Positions 7,948 through 16,346 of a DNA stretch of 64,000 bases are shown in pieces (positions within the stretch are counted from its first letter, which is position 1; every line of letters starts with the position of its first letter). The stretch comes from Streptomyces sp. NL15-2K (GTDB taxonomy: Bacteria > Actinomycetota > Actinomycetes > Streptomycetales > Streptomycetaceae). Location of the stretch: positions 2,709,501 to 2,773,500 of the forward strand of contig NZ_CP130630.1 in assembly GCF_030551255.1 (NCBI RefSeq). Direction: 5' to 3'. The notes beneath the pieces were generated by a model. The model ran no database searches, was not told the DNA's origin, and saw nothing but the letters and a program-made list of their open reading frames with translations. Made by a program: the position numbers and the translations under genes.

Positions 7948-9270
7948 TCAGCGCAGGCGTCCGGCGCCCGCGTTGGGGCCGACGATCCACGGGACCGCCT
8001 TGGGCGAGTGGACCTTGGTTCGCAGGCTCGGCTTCCAGCCGGCGCCGGACTGGAGGGTCTCGCCGGGAATCTCGGCGTTGTGCACGGCGATCAGGTCCGT
8101 CAGCTTCCCGTTGACGTAGTTGTTCTCGGCGGTCAGCGGGGACTCGTTCCACTTCTTCAGCGCCTTGCCGACGCTGGTGCCGGCCGGCAGCGAGATGGCG
8201 TTGTCGCTGGCGTGGAGCTGCGAGGAGATACCGACACCGAAGATGTAGTAGTCGTCCTTCTGCTCCTCGTTCACCACGTAGTGGTTGTTGTAGACGTCGA
8301 CCTGTCCGAACCGCACACGCGGAGAGCGCTGGAGGATCCCGTCGAAGCGGTTGTGGTGCATGGTGACCTTGAGCTTGCCGGCGTCGATGGCGGCGAGGCC
8401 GTCGCCGTTCCCGATCAGCATGTTCTTGTCGTGGTTCTCGTAGCGGTTCCAGGACACGGTCACGTAGTTGGAGCCGCGCACGATGTCGGTCAGGCCGTCG
8501 TGCTGCTGGAAGACCTTGCCGAAGTAGACCGGCCGCTCGCTGTCGGGGTAGCGCCCGTCGGTGAACGTGTTGTGGTCGAGCCACACGTGGTCAGTGCCGT
8601 AGACGACCACGGTGTCGTACTCGGAGTTCCAGTTGCCGGTGTTGTTGTCGTCGGTCGGGTCCCACTTCGGGAAGCAGTCGAGCGGGGCCTCGATGGTGAG
8701 GTTGCGCAGGATGACGTTCGAGACGCCCTTGATCTGGAGGCTGCCGCCGAGGATGCCGGAGTTCTTGCCGACGCCGACGATGGTGGTGTTGCTGGGGATG
8801 TTGGCCTTGATTTCCGTGTCCTGCTTGGCGGCGGACGCCACCCGCGCGTCCTCCTGCGGCCCCATGGCGACCTTGTCGTTGCCGTAGACGGCCGGGTCGT
8901 AGTCCTTGAGGTACTGCTGGAGGTCGTATCCCCCGGTGACGAAGGCCTCGCAGCCCTCGGAGACGGCGTCGATCATCCCCTTGACCTTGATGATCTTGGG
9001 CGCGTCGCCACCCTCCTTCAGCGCCGCCTTGAACTCCGCCCAGGTGGTGACGGTGTAGACGTGCTCCGCGTCGGCGGCCGAGCCACCGGTCGTGCCCGCG
9101 CCCTCCGAACCCCAGCCGTCGTTCGCGCCGAGGACCTGACGGCCGAGGTTGCGGGAGCCCGAGCCGGCCTCGGCGGCGGTGCCGGTCAGGGACAGCGTGA
9201 GAGCGGTGCAGCCGACCAGAACAGCGGCTCTCTTTGTAATGACATGCCCATGCCATATCCGTGCGTGCAT
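7948..9270 (-). CDS. Secreted pectate lyase, PL1 family
   Basis: 440 residues from ATG 9270 with AAAGGAG upstream. The signal peptide ends near GTAAEA. The beta-helix has VWLDHNTFTDG, HDGLTDIVRGSNYVTVSW (Ca2+ region) and QRSPRVRFGQVDVYNNHY, all typical of PL1 pectate lyases with an extended N-terminal disulfide region. It should act on demethylated homogalacturonan outside the cell. It follows the CE12 esterase by 31 bp and is followed by a terminator, so the two form a small operon. It is closely related in layout to the PL1 gene at 17509-18810. Confidence 0.88.
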   Translation of the reverse strand: MHARIWHGHVITKRAAVLVGCTALTLSLTGTAAEAGSGSRNLGRQVLGANDGWGSEGAGTTGGSAADAEHVYTVTTWAEFKAALKEGGDAPKIIKVKGMIDAVSEGCEAFVTGGYDLQQYLKDYDPAVYGNDKVAMGPQEDARVASAAKQDTEIKANIPSNTTIVGVGKNSGILGGSLQIKGVSNVILRNLTIEAPLDCFPKWDPTDDNNTGNWNSEYDTVVVYGTDHVWLDHNTFTDGRYPDSERPVYFGKVFQQHDGLTDIVRGSNYVTVSWNRYENHDKNMLIGNGDGLAAIDAGKLKVTMHHNRFDGILQRSPRVRFGQVDVYNNHYVVNEEQKDDYYIFGVGISSQLHASDNAISLPAGTSVGKALKKWNESPLTAENNYVNGKLTDLIAVHNAEIPGETLQSGAGWKPSLRTKVHSPKAVPWIVGPNAGAGRLR

Positions 9271-9301
9271 TGTGCGGCTCTCCTTTTTCAGGGACGGGGT
9301 G

Positions 9302-10096
9302 TTACGCGGCGGCCTGCGGCCAGGTGATCCAGGACGCGGGAATCTCCTCGTCCAGCCGGCGTACATCGCGCGGTGCGAGCACCCGCGTACGCAGCAGTTC
9401 CTGGGCCACGAGCCGCGCCACGGCGATCGCGCCGGGCGGGTTGAAGTGCGTGTTGTCCTGCTCGGTCGCGGTCCAGTTGAAGTACGTCTTCGTCTCCTCG
9501 ACACCGAGCCGCTGCCACAGCGCGAGGGACAGGGCCTGGAGGTCGAGCAGCGCGACGCGCTCCTCCTTGGCGAGCGCACGCATCGCCGCCGGATAGTCGC
9601 CGTGACTCGGCACGGCGTTGCCGCCCGCGTCGAACCTCCTGCGCTCGACGGGCGTGGCGAGCACGGGCCGGGCACCACGGGCCCGGGCGCCGTCGACGTA
9701 CTGGCGCAGATAGTCCTGGTACGTCGTCCAGGGCTCGGTGTAACGAGTCGGGTCGTCCGCCTTCTCGTCGTTGTGAGCGAACTGGATGATCAGAAAGTCG
9801 CCCGGCCGGATCGCCCCGAGGACGACATCGAGCCGCCCCTCGTCGACGAAGCTCTTCGAACTGCGCCCGTTCACAGCGTGGTTGGCGACGATCAGATCCT
9901 TGTGCAGAAAGAACGGAAGCGCCATGCCCCACCCGGTCTCGGGGGCGGCGGGGGCGTACTTCTGGGCGGCGGTGGAATCACCGGCGATGAACAGAGTGCG
10001 GGACCTTGCGTGAGAGACAGCGGTCTCAGGGGCCGCGAAGGCGAGAGGAACAGCGGAAAGAGCCGCGGTGGTGACCTGTCTGCGGGTGAGTGACAC
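9302..10096 (-). CDS. Rhamnogalacturonan acetylesterase, SGNH/GDSL family CE12
   Basis: 264 residues with a TRRQVTTAAL signal (Tat-like) and cleavage near PETAVSHA. SGNH blocks: FIAGDSTA (nucleophile Ser), GWGMAL (Gly), FAHNDEK (Asn) and DNTHFNPPGA (Asp-x-x-His dyad). The HFN spacing is typical of CE12 rhamnogalacturonan acetylesterases, which strip acetyl groups from the rhamnogalacturonan-I backbone. It heads a two-gene unit with the PL1 lyase. The binding-protein gene upstream ends at a strong terminator 90 bp before this start. Confidence 0.85.
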   Translation of the reverse strand: MSLTRRQVTTAALSAVPLAFAAPETAVSHARSRTLFIAGDSTAAQKYAPAAPETGWGMALPFFLHKDLIVANHAVNGRSSKSFVDEGRLDVVLGAIRPGDFLIIQFAHNDEKADDPTRYTEPWTTYQDYLRQYVDGARARGARPVLATPVERRRFDAGGNAVPSHGDYPAAMRALAKEERVALLDLQALSLALWQRLGVEETKTYFNWTATEQDNTHFNPPGAIAVARLVAQELLRTRVLAPRDVRRLDEEIPASWITWPQAAA

Positions 10097-10163
10097 AAGG
10101 GCGCCTTTCTCAACAGGCGTACGTGAATTGTGCTAGGCGGTGCCTTTCAAGTGGGGGGGTAAC

Positions 10164-10193
10164 CCCCGCGCCCCTGCATTTAGGGGCGCGGGG
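10164..10193. terminator. Perfect 12-bp stem terminator after the binding-protein gene
   Basis: CCCCGCGCCCCT (10164-10175) pairs perfectly with 10182-10193 around a 6-nt loop. It lies between the stop of the sugar-binding protein (10279) and the start of the CE12 gene (10096). The rest of the 182-bp spacer shows no further gene. Confidence 0.75.
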
Positions 10194-10278
10194 CCGTGCT
10201 GATATGCGGCTACCGCCGCGTGGGCGCGACCAGCCACACACAACCCGCAGCCGGCCGCCGCCAAACAGGACCGAGCTC

Positions 10279-11625
10279 TCAGCCGTTCTGCTCTTTCCAC
10301 TCAGCCTGAGCCGTGTTCAACTGCTCAGCCATCGTGTCCAGGAAGTCCTTCGCGCTCATGTCACCGAGCAGCACCTTCTGGAAATTCGGCTCGTTGTCCG
10401 ACTTCGAAACCGTGTTCCAGTCCGGCAGGTAGTACGGCAGCTGGACAATGGTCGTGGAACCATCACTCAACGCCCCCGCGGCCAGCTTCGTAGGCTCGGC
10501 CTCGGAGATCCACGCATCCTTCGCCGCGTCATTGTTCGCCGGAACCTGCCCGGCCGACTTGTTGAACTTCGAGTTCTCCTCGTGCGAGGTGGCGAACTCG
10601 ATGAACTTCCACGCAGCGTCCTTGTTCTTGGAGCTCTTGAACAAGCCCAGCCCGTCAACGGGGTTGGACACCTGAACCCGCTTACCGGCGGAGCCAACAG
10701 GCTGCGGGATACCACGGAACTTCTCCACCCCGAGCGCCTTCACATGGTCCTGGTAGGACCCCAGGTTGTGGTTCAGCATCCCGATCGTGCCGGAATCCCA
10801 CTGGGCGACCATCTTCGTGAAGTCGTTGTTCAGGTCGGCGGCCGGCGTGACCTTCTTGTACAGGGCCGCGTACTTCTCCAGCGCCTCGACGTTCTTCGGG
10901 TCGTTGACCGTGGTCTTCTCACCGCTCGCGTCCCAGAAGGACGTGATGCCGGACTGCCCGTACATCGCGTCCAGTGCCTGGGCGATGGAACCGGCGCCAC
11001 CACGGATGGTGTACCCGAACTCGTTCTTGCCCTTGTTCGTGAGCTTGTCCGCGGCCTCGTAGAACTTGTCCCAGGTCGTCGGCTCGTCCAGGCCCGCCTT
11101 CTTGAACAGGTCGGTGCGGTAGTAGAGGACACCGTTGTTGGCGGAGGTCGGGATCGAGAACAGCGCGTCGCCGCCGCCGGCGGACTTCAGCGACTCGACC
11201 ATGGACTCGTTGAGCTTGCCGTTGAGGGAGGACTTGGAGAGCCGGTCGTCCAGCGGCTCCAGCGCGTTCTGGGCGGCGAACCCCGCGGCCATCGCGGCGC
11301 CGACACCGCCGACGTCCGGCAGGCCGCCGCCCTGGATGGCGGTGTCGACCTTGGACTGGTACTCGGTGGAGGCGATCCCGACGTACTCGACCTCGATGTC
11401 CGGGTTGGCCTTCTCGAAGTCGGCGATGACCTCCTTCCAGATGTCGGTGCGGACACCGCCGTTGTTGTCCCAGAAGACGATCTTGCCCTTGCCGCTGCCC
11501 TCTTCGCCCTTGTCACCGCCCGCGCCGCTGCCGTCGTCACCGCAGGCGGTGGCGGTCAGGGCGAGTACGGAGCCCAGGGCGACGGCTACGGCAGCGCGCC
11601 TGCTTCTACGGATGCTGATCTTCAT
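10279..11625 (-). CDS. ABC transporter sugar-binding lipoprotein (CUT1)
   Basis: 448 residues. The N-terminus has a basic signal and a lipobox-like LTATACG, so the mature protein is probably a lipoprotein anchored at Cys28. The body is a family-1 extracellular solute-binding protein (IVFWDNNGG near the start, later TWDKFYEAADKL and GTIGMLNHNLGSYQ). It lies downstream of a PL1-CE8 fusion gene in a pectinase locus, and the only permeases without a partner in this cluster are those at 18807-20635. It most likely delivers pectin-derived oligosaccharides to them. The ATG at 11625 is chosen because it starts the signal peptide; an upstream ATG at 11691 is not. Confidence 0.82.
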   Translation of the reverse strand: MKISIRRSRRAAVAVALGSVLALTATACGDDGSGAGGDKGEEGSGKGKIVFWDNNGGVRTDIWKEVIADFEKANPDIEVEYVGIASTEYQSKVDTAIQGGGLPDVGGVGAAMAAGFAAQNALEPLDDRLSKSSLNGKLNESMVESLKSAGGGDALFSIPTSANNGVLYYRTDLFKKAGLDEPTTWDKFYEAADKLTNKGKNEFGYTIRGGAGSIAQALDAMYGQSGITSFWDASGEKTTVNDPKNVEALEKYAALYKKVTPAADLNNDFTKMVAQWDSGTIGMLNHNLGSYQDHVKALGVEKFRGIPQPVGSAGKRVQVSNPVDGLGLFKSSKNKDAAWKFIEFATSHEENSKFNKSAGQVPANNDAAKDAWISEAEPTKLAAGALSDGSTTIVQLPYYLPDWNTVSKSDNEPNFQKVLLGDMSAKDFLDTMAEQLNTAQAEWKEQNG

Positions 11626-11711
11626 TGGTCGGCTCTCTCTTGTGGATCCAGCGAGATATGAAGTTGTGGGGGGTTCAGTTGTTGCCACCACGGTTGTGTC
11701 ACCACGGGACC

Positions 11712-13916
11712 TCAGCGACGGGCGTACGGCGCCCAGCCGTCCGCGCCCTTGAGGTAGTTCGCGACGGTGTACGCCTTGGCATCGGCGTCACTCATCTGCG
11801 GCCGGTCAGCGGAGGCACCCGCCCCCGGGCCGAAGTTGCGGTACTCGGCGAACCGCGCGTCCTTCCACGAGAACCCGCTCATGTCGGTCCACGGCGAGGA
11901 CTTGACGGCCGCGGGCAGCTCGGTGTCGCGGATCAGCACCTGGGCGACCGCGGCGGGTTCACCGCCCGGATGCCAGGGCCGGCCCAGGTGGAAGGTCCCG
12001 GCGGGCGCGTCACTGACGATCCTCGATCCCGTGATCAGGAACCCGTAGGGATTGCCGGTCCAGGTCGAAGCGGCCGTGATGTACCCGTTGTTGGTGGCGG
12101 AGCCACGGCTCAGCGCGCGGATCACGGACCGCTCGACGACTGTGGTCGCGCGTCCGTAGAGGAAGTCGACATCGCCCTCGATGTACGAGTCGCGGATGTA
12201 GACCCGGCTGATCACGTCAAGCTTGGGGCTGTCGGTCATCAGCGTGTCCTGGTTGCCCAGGAAGGCGGTGTCCTCGAAGAGGATCCGGTCGCCGGTCGTC
12301 TTCATCGCCAGCGCCTGCTCGCCGTTGACCTCGTGCGCGGCCTCGTCGAAGTCGTTGCTGAAGGTGAGGTTGCGGGCGGTGACGTCGTTCGCGGCGATCC
12401 GTACGGTCGCGCTCCCGGTGGAGCCGCCGTTCGCGGCGGGCGTGTCGTAGACGATGACGGTGTCGGAGCGATCCTGTCCAGTCCCCTGCAGCAGGATGTT
12501 CGGCTTGCCCGCGGGTATGAGGACCTTCGCCCGGTACGTGCCCGGAGCGACCGCGATCGTCACCGGGACGGCGTTGCCGTCGGGCACGGCGTCCACGGCG
12601 GCCTGCACGGTCGGGTAGTCGGCCGGGACGTGCAGCGTCACCGGGCCGCCGATCCGCTTCTGCGGTCCGGAGAAGCGCTTGACCAGCGCCGGGACGGCCG
12701 CCGCCGGATCCAGCCGGTAGTCGTAGAACTCCCGCGGATCGAAGGCGGCACCCCACTCGTCGTGCCGGCCCGTCGTGTTCTTCAGGATCGACCCGCGCTC
12801 CACCAACTCGGCGGTGGCGTCGGCCTGGTAGGGGTGCTGGACGTCCCGGTAGTAGCTGTTCTCGATGACCATCTTGGTCTTGCCGCGCGACCAGTTGCCG
12901 TACGTCCACACCGGATCACCGGGATCCGTCTGTGCCGTCAGGTAGTTGTTGTAGAGGTGCGCGTAGGCGCAGTTGTCGGCGGACGGGTTGCGCTGTTTGG
13001 TGCCGGTGAACCAGTTGTGGTCGACGGTGATCTGTGTCTTGACGTTCGGGGTCCAGCCGATGCCGAACGTCTTGTTGTTGTCCGTGAACTGGTTGTAGGA
13101 GACGGTGACGTACTCACTGTCCTTGCGGATGTCGAGCTGGCCGTCGCAGATCCGTGAGAAGCGGATGTGGTCGACCCACACGTGGTGGACGGTGTCCATC
13201 CGGATGCCGTCGAAGTCGGTGTCCTTGCAGTCCCAGTTGCCCTCGATCGCCGTGTCACGGATGGTGAGGTTGCGGATGATCACGTTGTGGGTGCCGGGGT
13301 CGAGGTTGAGACCGCCGTGGACGATCTCGGCGCTGTCGCTCACGCCGATGATGGTCTTGTCGGAGGCGACGGTGATCTCCGTGCCGAAGGGATCCATCTC
13401 GAGGGCACCCTTGACCCGGATGACGTACGGCTCCTCGGCCGCCGCGTACTTCGCCAGCGAGGCCTGGTCGGTGACCGTCACGACCTTGCCGCCCGCGCCG
13501 CCGGTGGTGCCGCCGGCGAGGGAGGCGAAACCGTGCGGCCGGTCGGTCCAGCGGTCCGCGGTGGTCGCGGACCCGTCGGCGGTGGCCACGGACTGGCCGG
13601 ACATGGTCGCGGAACGGCCGGCGGTGGTCGTGGACCGGTCGGCTGTCGTCACTGACCGGCCGGCGGTGGTCGCGGACCGGTCGGCTGTCGTCGCTGACCG
13701 GCCGGCGGTGGTCGTGGACCGGTCGGCTGTCGTCACTGACCGGCCGGCGGTGGTCGCGGACGGGTCGGCTGTCATCGCGGACCGGTCGGCGGGTGCGGCC
13801 TCGGCCTCCCCGAGCGCCCCGAGGCTCAGCGCGGCCACGAGGCCGATCACGGCGGCCAGGACCCTGCCGTGTCCTGACCTCGGTCTCGGCAAGCGCTTGC
13901 TATGGAGGTGCGTCAT
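11712..13916 (-). CDS. Bifunctional pectate lyase-pectin methylesterase (PL1-CE8 fusion) with heptad-repeat linker
   Basis: 734 residues. A signal peptide (about 1-41, ending GEAEAA) is followed by about 12 copies of a seven-residue repeat (x-T-A-[DG]-R-S-x). Then comes a PL1 domain (about 125-410; HVWVDHIRFSRICDGQLDI, NNKTFGIGWT) and a CE8 domain (about 440-730; PGTYRAKV, NGEQALA, NQDTLM, DVDFLYGRA, LGRPW). Catalytic Asp residues of both parts are present. The enzyme could demethylate and cleave the same chain. PL1 and CE8 are usually separate proteins, as in the other genes here. The repeat tract is low-complexity and encoded by 84-bp DNA repeats, so its length may vary between strains. The start ATG 13916 is preferred over ATG 13928. 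Confidence 0.86.
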   Translation of the reverse strand: MTHLHSKRLPRPRSGHGRVLAAVIGLVAALSLGALGEAEAAPADRSAMTADPSATTAGRSVTTADRSTTTAGRSATTADRSATTAGRSVTTADRSTTTAGRSATMSGQSVATADGSATTADRWTDRPHGFASLAGGTTGGAGGKVVTVTDQASLAKYAAAEEPYVIRVKGALEMDPFGTEITVASDKTIIGVSDSAEIVHGGLNLDPGTHNVIIRNLTIRDTAIEGNWDCKDTDFDGIRMDTVHHVWVDHIRFSRICDGQLDIRKDSEYVTVSYNQFTDNNKTFGIGWTPNVKTQITVDHNWFTGTKQRNPSADNCAYAHLYNNYLTAQTDPGDPVWTYGNWSRGKTKMVIENSYYRDVQHPYQADATAELVERGSILKNTTGRHDEWGAAFDPREFYDYRLDPAAAVPALVKRFSGPQKRIGGPVTLHVPADYPTVQAAVDAVPDGNAVPVTIAVAPGTYRAKVLIPAGKPNILLQGTGQDRSDTVIVYDTPAANGGSTGSATVRIAANDVTARNLTFSNDFDEAAHEVNGEQALAMKTTGDRILFEDTAFLGNQDTLMTDSPKLDVISRVYIRDSYIEGDVDFLYGRATTVVERSVIRALSRGSATNNGYITAASTWTGNPYGFLITGSRIVSDAPAGTFHLGRPWHPGGEPAAVAQVLIRDTELPAAVKSSPWTDMSGFSWKDARFAEYRNFGPGAGASADRPQMSDADAKAYTVANYLKGADGWAPYARR
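13621..13788. repeat. Tandem 84-bp repeat (two units of four 21-bp heptad codons)
   Basis: Units 13621-13704 and 13705-13788 are nearly identical. Each is built from four 21-bp subunits encoding the seven-residue linker repeat of the PL1-CE8 fusion. Diverged subunits extend on both sides. Confidence 0.8.
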
Positions 13917-13959
13917 TGCGGCTCCCAACAGGCGTACGGGTGCGGTGCGGTGTGGTGCG

Positions 13960-15504
13960 TTACAGAGGGCTGATCCGGAACTGCGTGAAACTCGCGGCGC
14001 CCGCGTGTCCCGGGCCGACGGGCGCGAGGGCGAACAGGCCGAGCAGGGCGCCGACCCAGCGCCAGGGGGTGGCGGCGAAGACCTGGCCCGAGAGGTGCGG
14101 GCCGTCTCCGACGTCGTAGAAGAAGCGGCAGCGTGCCCCGGCGCCGATCTCGATCCGCAGCCTGGCCCGTCCCTCGGGCGCGAGCCGCGGATGGTCGGCG
14201 TCCCGCTCCTTCTCGGCGACGGCCTCGGCGAACCGGTGCACTAGGTGGACCGCCCCGTCGGCCCCTCGTTGCAGTCCGATCCAGCTGAAGGCGTCTCCGA
14301 GAACCGCGAGCCCGGCCCGCGCCCCCGGCTCCTCGCCGTGCAGCCTCAGCTCGACCTCGACGACGGACGGGGTGCCCGGCAGCCGCTGGGTGAGCACGTT
14401 CGGCAGTTTGCGCAGGTCGTGCGCGTCGACCGAGCGGACGCAGGCCAGTCTGAGGCCGTCCCCGGAGTGCTGGGTGGCCCACCCGTCCTGCGGGTTGGCC
14501 GTCCACTGCCACTGACGACCGAAGCGTCCGCCGGGGAAGTCGTCGTCGGCGGCGGGCGCGGCGGCCGGCTGCGGCGGCAGGTCGGGGCAAGGGTGTACGG
14601 CGACGGGGGCGCCGTCGTCCCCGAGCACCGGCCAGCCGTCGGCACCCCAGCGCATCGGCTGGAGGTGGACCACACGGCCGTAGGCGCCTCGCTGCTGGAA
14701 GTGCAGGAACCAGTCCTCCCCGGACGGGGTCCGCACCCAGCCGCCCTGGTGCGGCCCGTTGACGTCGGTGTCCTTCTGCTCCAGGACGACCTTCTCCTCG
14801 TACGGCCCGAAGAAGCCGCGCGAGCGGAAGGCGCCCTGCCAGCCGGTCTCCACGCTCCCGGCGGGGGCGAAGATCCAGAACCAGCCGTCGTGCTTGTAGA
14901 GCTTGGGACCTTCGAGGGTGAACCAGCCGGGGATGCGATCTCCGTCGACGATCACCTTGCCCTCGTCGAGAAGTGACGTCCCGTCAGGGTGCATACGGTG
15001 GCCGGTGAGGCGGTTCTTGATCCCGGAGCGGGACTTGGCCCAGGCATGCACGAGATAGGCCTCGCCGGTCTCGTCGTCCCACAGGGGGCACGGGTCGATG
15101 AGCCCCTTGCCCTCTTTCACCAGCTGGGGACGGGTCCAAGGCCCGCGTATCCCGGGGGCGTTGACCTGGAAGATGCCCTGGTCGGGGTCGCCCCAGAAGA
15201 TCCAGAAGCGGTCGTCGTGGTGACGTAACGACGGTGCCCAGACTCCGCAGTCGTGGCGCGGGGCCCTGAACTCGCTTGCCGGTTCCAGGCGTTCGACGGC
15301 GTGGCCGACCAGGGTCCAGTTCACCAGGTCACGGGAGTGCAGCAGCGGCAGGCCGGGGGCCCGGCCGAAGCTGGAGGCGGTGAGGTAGAAATCGTCGCCG
15401 ACGCGGACGACGTCCGGGTCGGACCAGTCGGCGTTCAGGACGGGGTTCGTGTACGTCTCCACGGTCTCCGTCTTCTCCGTCTTCTCCGTCTTCTCCGTCG
15501 TCAT
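13960..15504 (-). CDS. GH43-family glycosidase with C-terminal beta-sandwich, cytoplasmic
   Basis: 514 residues and no signal peptide. The N-terminus is a TEK tripeptide repeat encoded by a 9-bp DNA repeat, then the GH43 propeller: NADWSDPDVVRVGDD (base Asp), GLIDPCPLWDDETG (second Asp) and FTLEGPKLYKHDG (acid Glu). A second beta-sandwich follows from about residue 310 (DDDFPGGRFGRQWQW onward), as in beta-xylosidase or arabinofuranosidase GH43 enzymes. It probably trims imported oligosaccharides. Its start overlaps the DUF6807 stop by 4 nt (ATGA). Confidence 0.82.
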   Translation of the reverse strand: MTTEKTEKTEKTETVETYTNPVLNADWSDPDVVRVGDDFYLTASSFGRAPGLPLLHSRDLVNWTLVGHAVERLEPASEFRAPRHDCGVWAPSLRHHDDRFWIFWGDPDQGIFQVNAPGIRGPWTRPQLVKEGKGLIDPCPLWDDETGEAYLVHAWAKSRSGIKNRLTGHRMHPDGTSLLDEGKVIVDGDRIPGWFTLEGPKLYKHDGWFWIFAPAGSVETGWQGAFRSRGFFGPYEEKVVLEQKDTDVNGPHQGGWVRTPSGEDWFLHFQQRGAYGRVVHLQPMRWGADGWPVLGDDGAPVAVHPCPDLPPQPAAAPAADDDFPGGRFGRQWQWTANPQDGWATQHSGDGLRLACVRSVDAHDLRKLPNVLTQRLPGTPSVVEVELRLHGEEPGARAGLAVLGDAFSWIGLQRGADGAVHLVHRFAEAVAEKERDADHPRLAPEGRARLRIEIGAGARCRFFYDVGDGPHLSGQVFAATPWRWVGALLGLFALAPVGPGHAGAASFTQFRISPL

Positions 15505-16346
15505 GGGCTCACCGCCTTCCGTATGAGCGCCGCGGCTCCGTCCCGGTCGAGACGGCCGTCGGCGACCACGGTGACGATCCGCCGCACGACGGTTTCACCG
15601 GGCGGGATCGGCAGCCGCTCCTCGTACGCCAGGGACGAGCCGACGCCCGGATACTCGGCCGTCCGCACGAACCACGGGTCGCGCCGGGTCTGCTCGGTGG
15701 CCCCGGCGAAGACCAGCGTCCAGGTGGAGCCGGCCAGGGCCAGCCAGTCGGCGCGGGCGCCGTGGACCTCGGTCTCACCCTCGGTGGCGGCGGTGAAGAC
15801 CTGCGGGGCCTCGTGCTCCTTGCGGGCCCGCCAGAAGAAACCGCCGTAGGCCGCGCCGGGCCGCCCGTTGGTGGCGGGGCTGCCGATCGACAGCGGGTCC
15901 GGGGTGACGTTCGTGAGCGAGAAGGTGAAGTCCAACGCCCAGGCGGTGTCGGTGAGTTCGATGGCCGCGACCGTACGGCGCTCGCGCAGCAGCTCGGCTC
16001 CGGCGGCCACCCAGCGCAGCTCCTCGACGAAGCCGTCGGGGTCGCGCAGCTGGAAGGTGGTGTGCCGCTGGGCGCCGTGGTTGTCCAGTTCGGTCGGGCC
16101 CTGGTCGCGGACGTAGGTGCGTCCGCCCCAGAAGTTGGACCCCTCGACGTCGGGAACGGCGACACCGACGCCGAGGTGGTGTGTGTGGTCGGCGGGGCTG
16201 AGCTCGGTGACCGCCGTGCCGGCCAGGGTGGTGACGGGGTGCAGGTACGGGCGCGGGGAGAGCCGGGCCGGCAGCTCGGGCCGGGTGACGTACCGGCCGA
16301 CCGGGCGGCCCGCGACGCGCAGCACCGGCGTGTCGTTGGTCGTCAT
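15501..16346 (-). CDS. DUF6807 (PmoA-like) family protein
   Basis: 281 residues, no signal peptide. It is recognisable by HTHHLGVGVAVPDV, FWGGRTYVRDQG and the mid-protein NGRPGAAYGGFFWRARKE. Proteins of this family turn up beside Gfo/Idh/MocA dehydrogenases in sugar-catabolic clusters. Their activity is unknown to me and I assign none. It is fully coupled: its start overlaps the oxidoreductase stop (TGATG) and its stop overlaps the GH43 start (ATGA). This argues that it works on the same substrate as those two. Confidence 0.7.
   Translation of the reverse strand: MTTNDTPVLRVAGRPVGRYVTRPELPARLSPRPYLHPVTTLAGTAVTELSPADHTHHLGVGVAVPDVEGSNFWGGRTYVRDQGPTELDNHGAQRHTTFQLRDPDGFVEELRWVAAGAELLRERRTVAAIELTDTAWALDFTFSLTNVTPDPLSIGSPATNGRPGAAYGGFFWRARKEHEAPQVFTAATEGETEVHGARADWLALAGSTWTLVFAGATEQTRRDPWFVRTAEYPGVGSSLAYEERLPIPPGETVVRRIVTVVADGRLDRDGAAALIRKAVSP

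Noticed and set aside
13889..13900. GCAAGCGCTTGC palindrome as a LacI-type operator
   Set aside because: It lies inside the first codons of the PL1-CE8 fusion (SKRLPR) and its symmetry may follow from those codons. Not enough support to call it a site.
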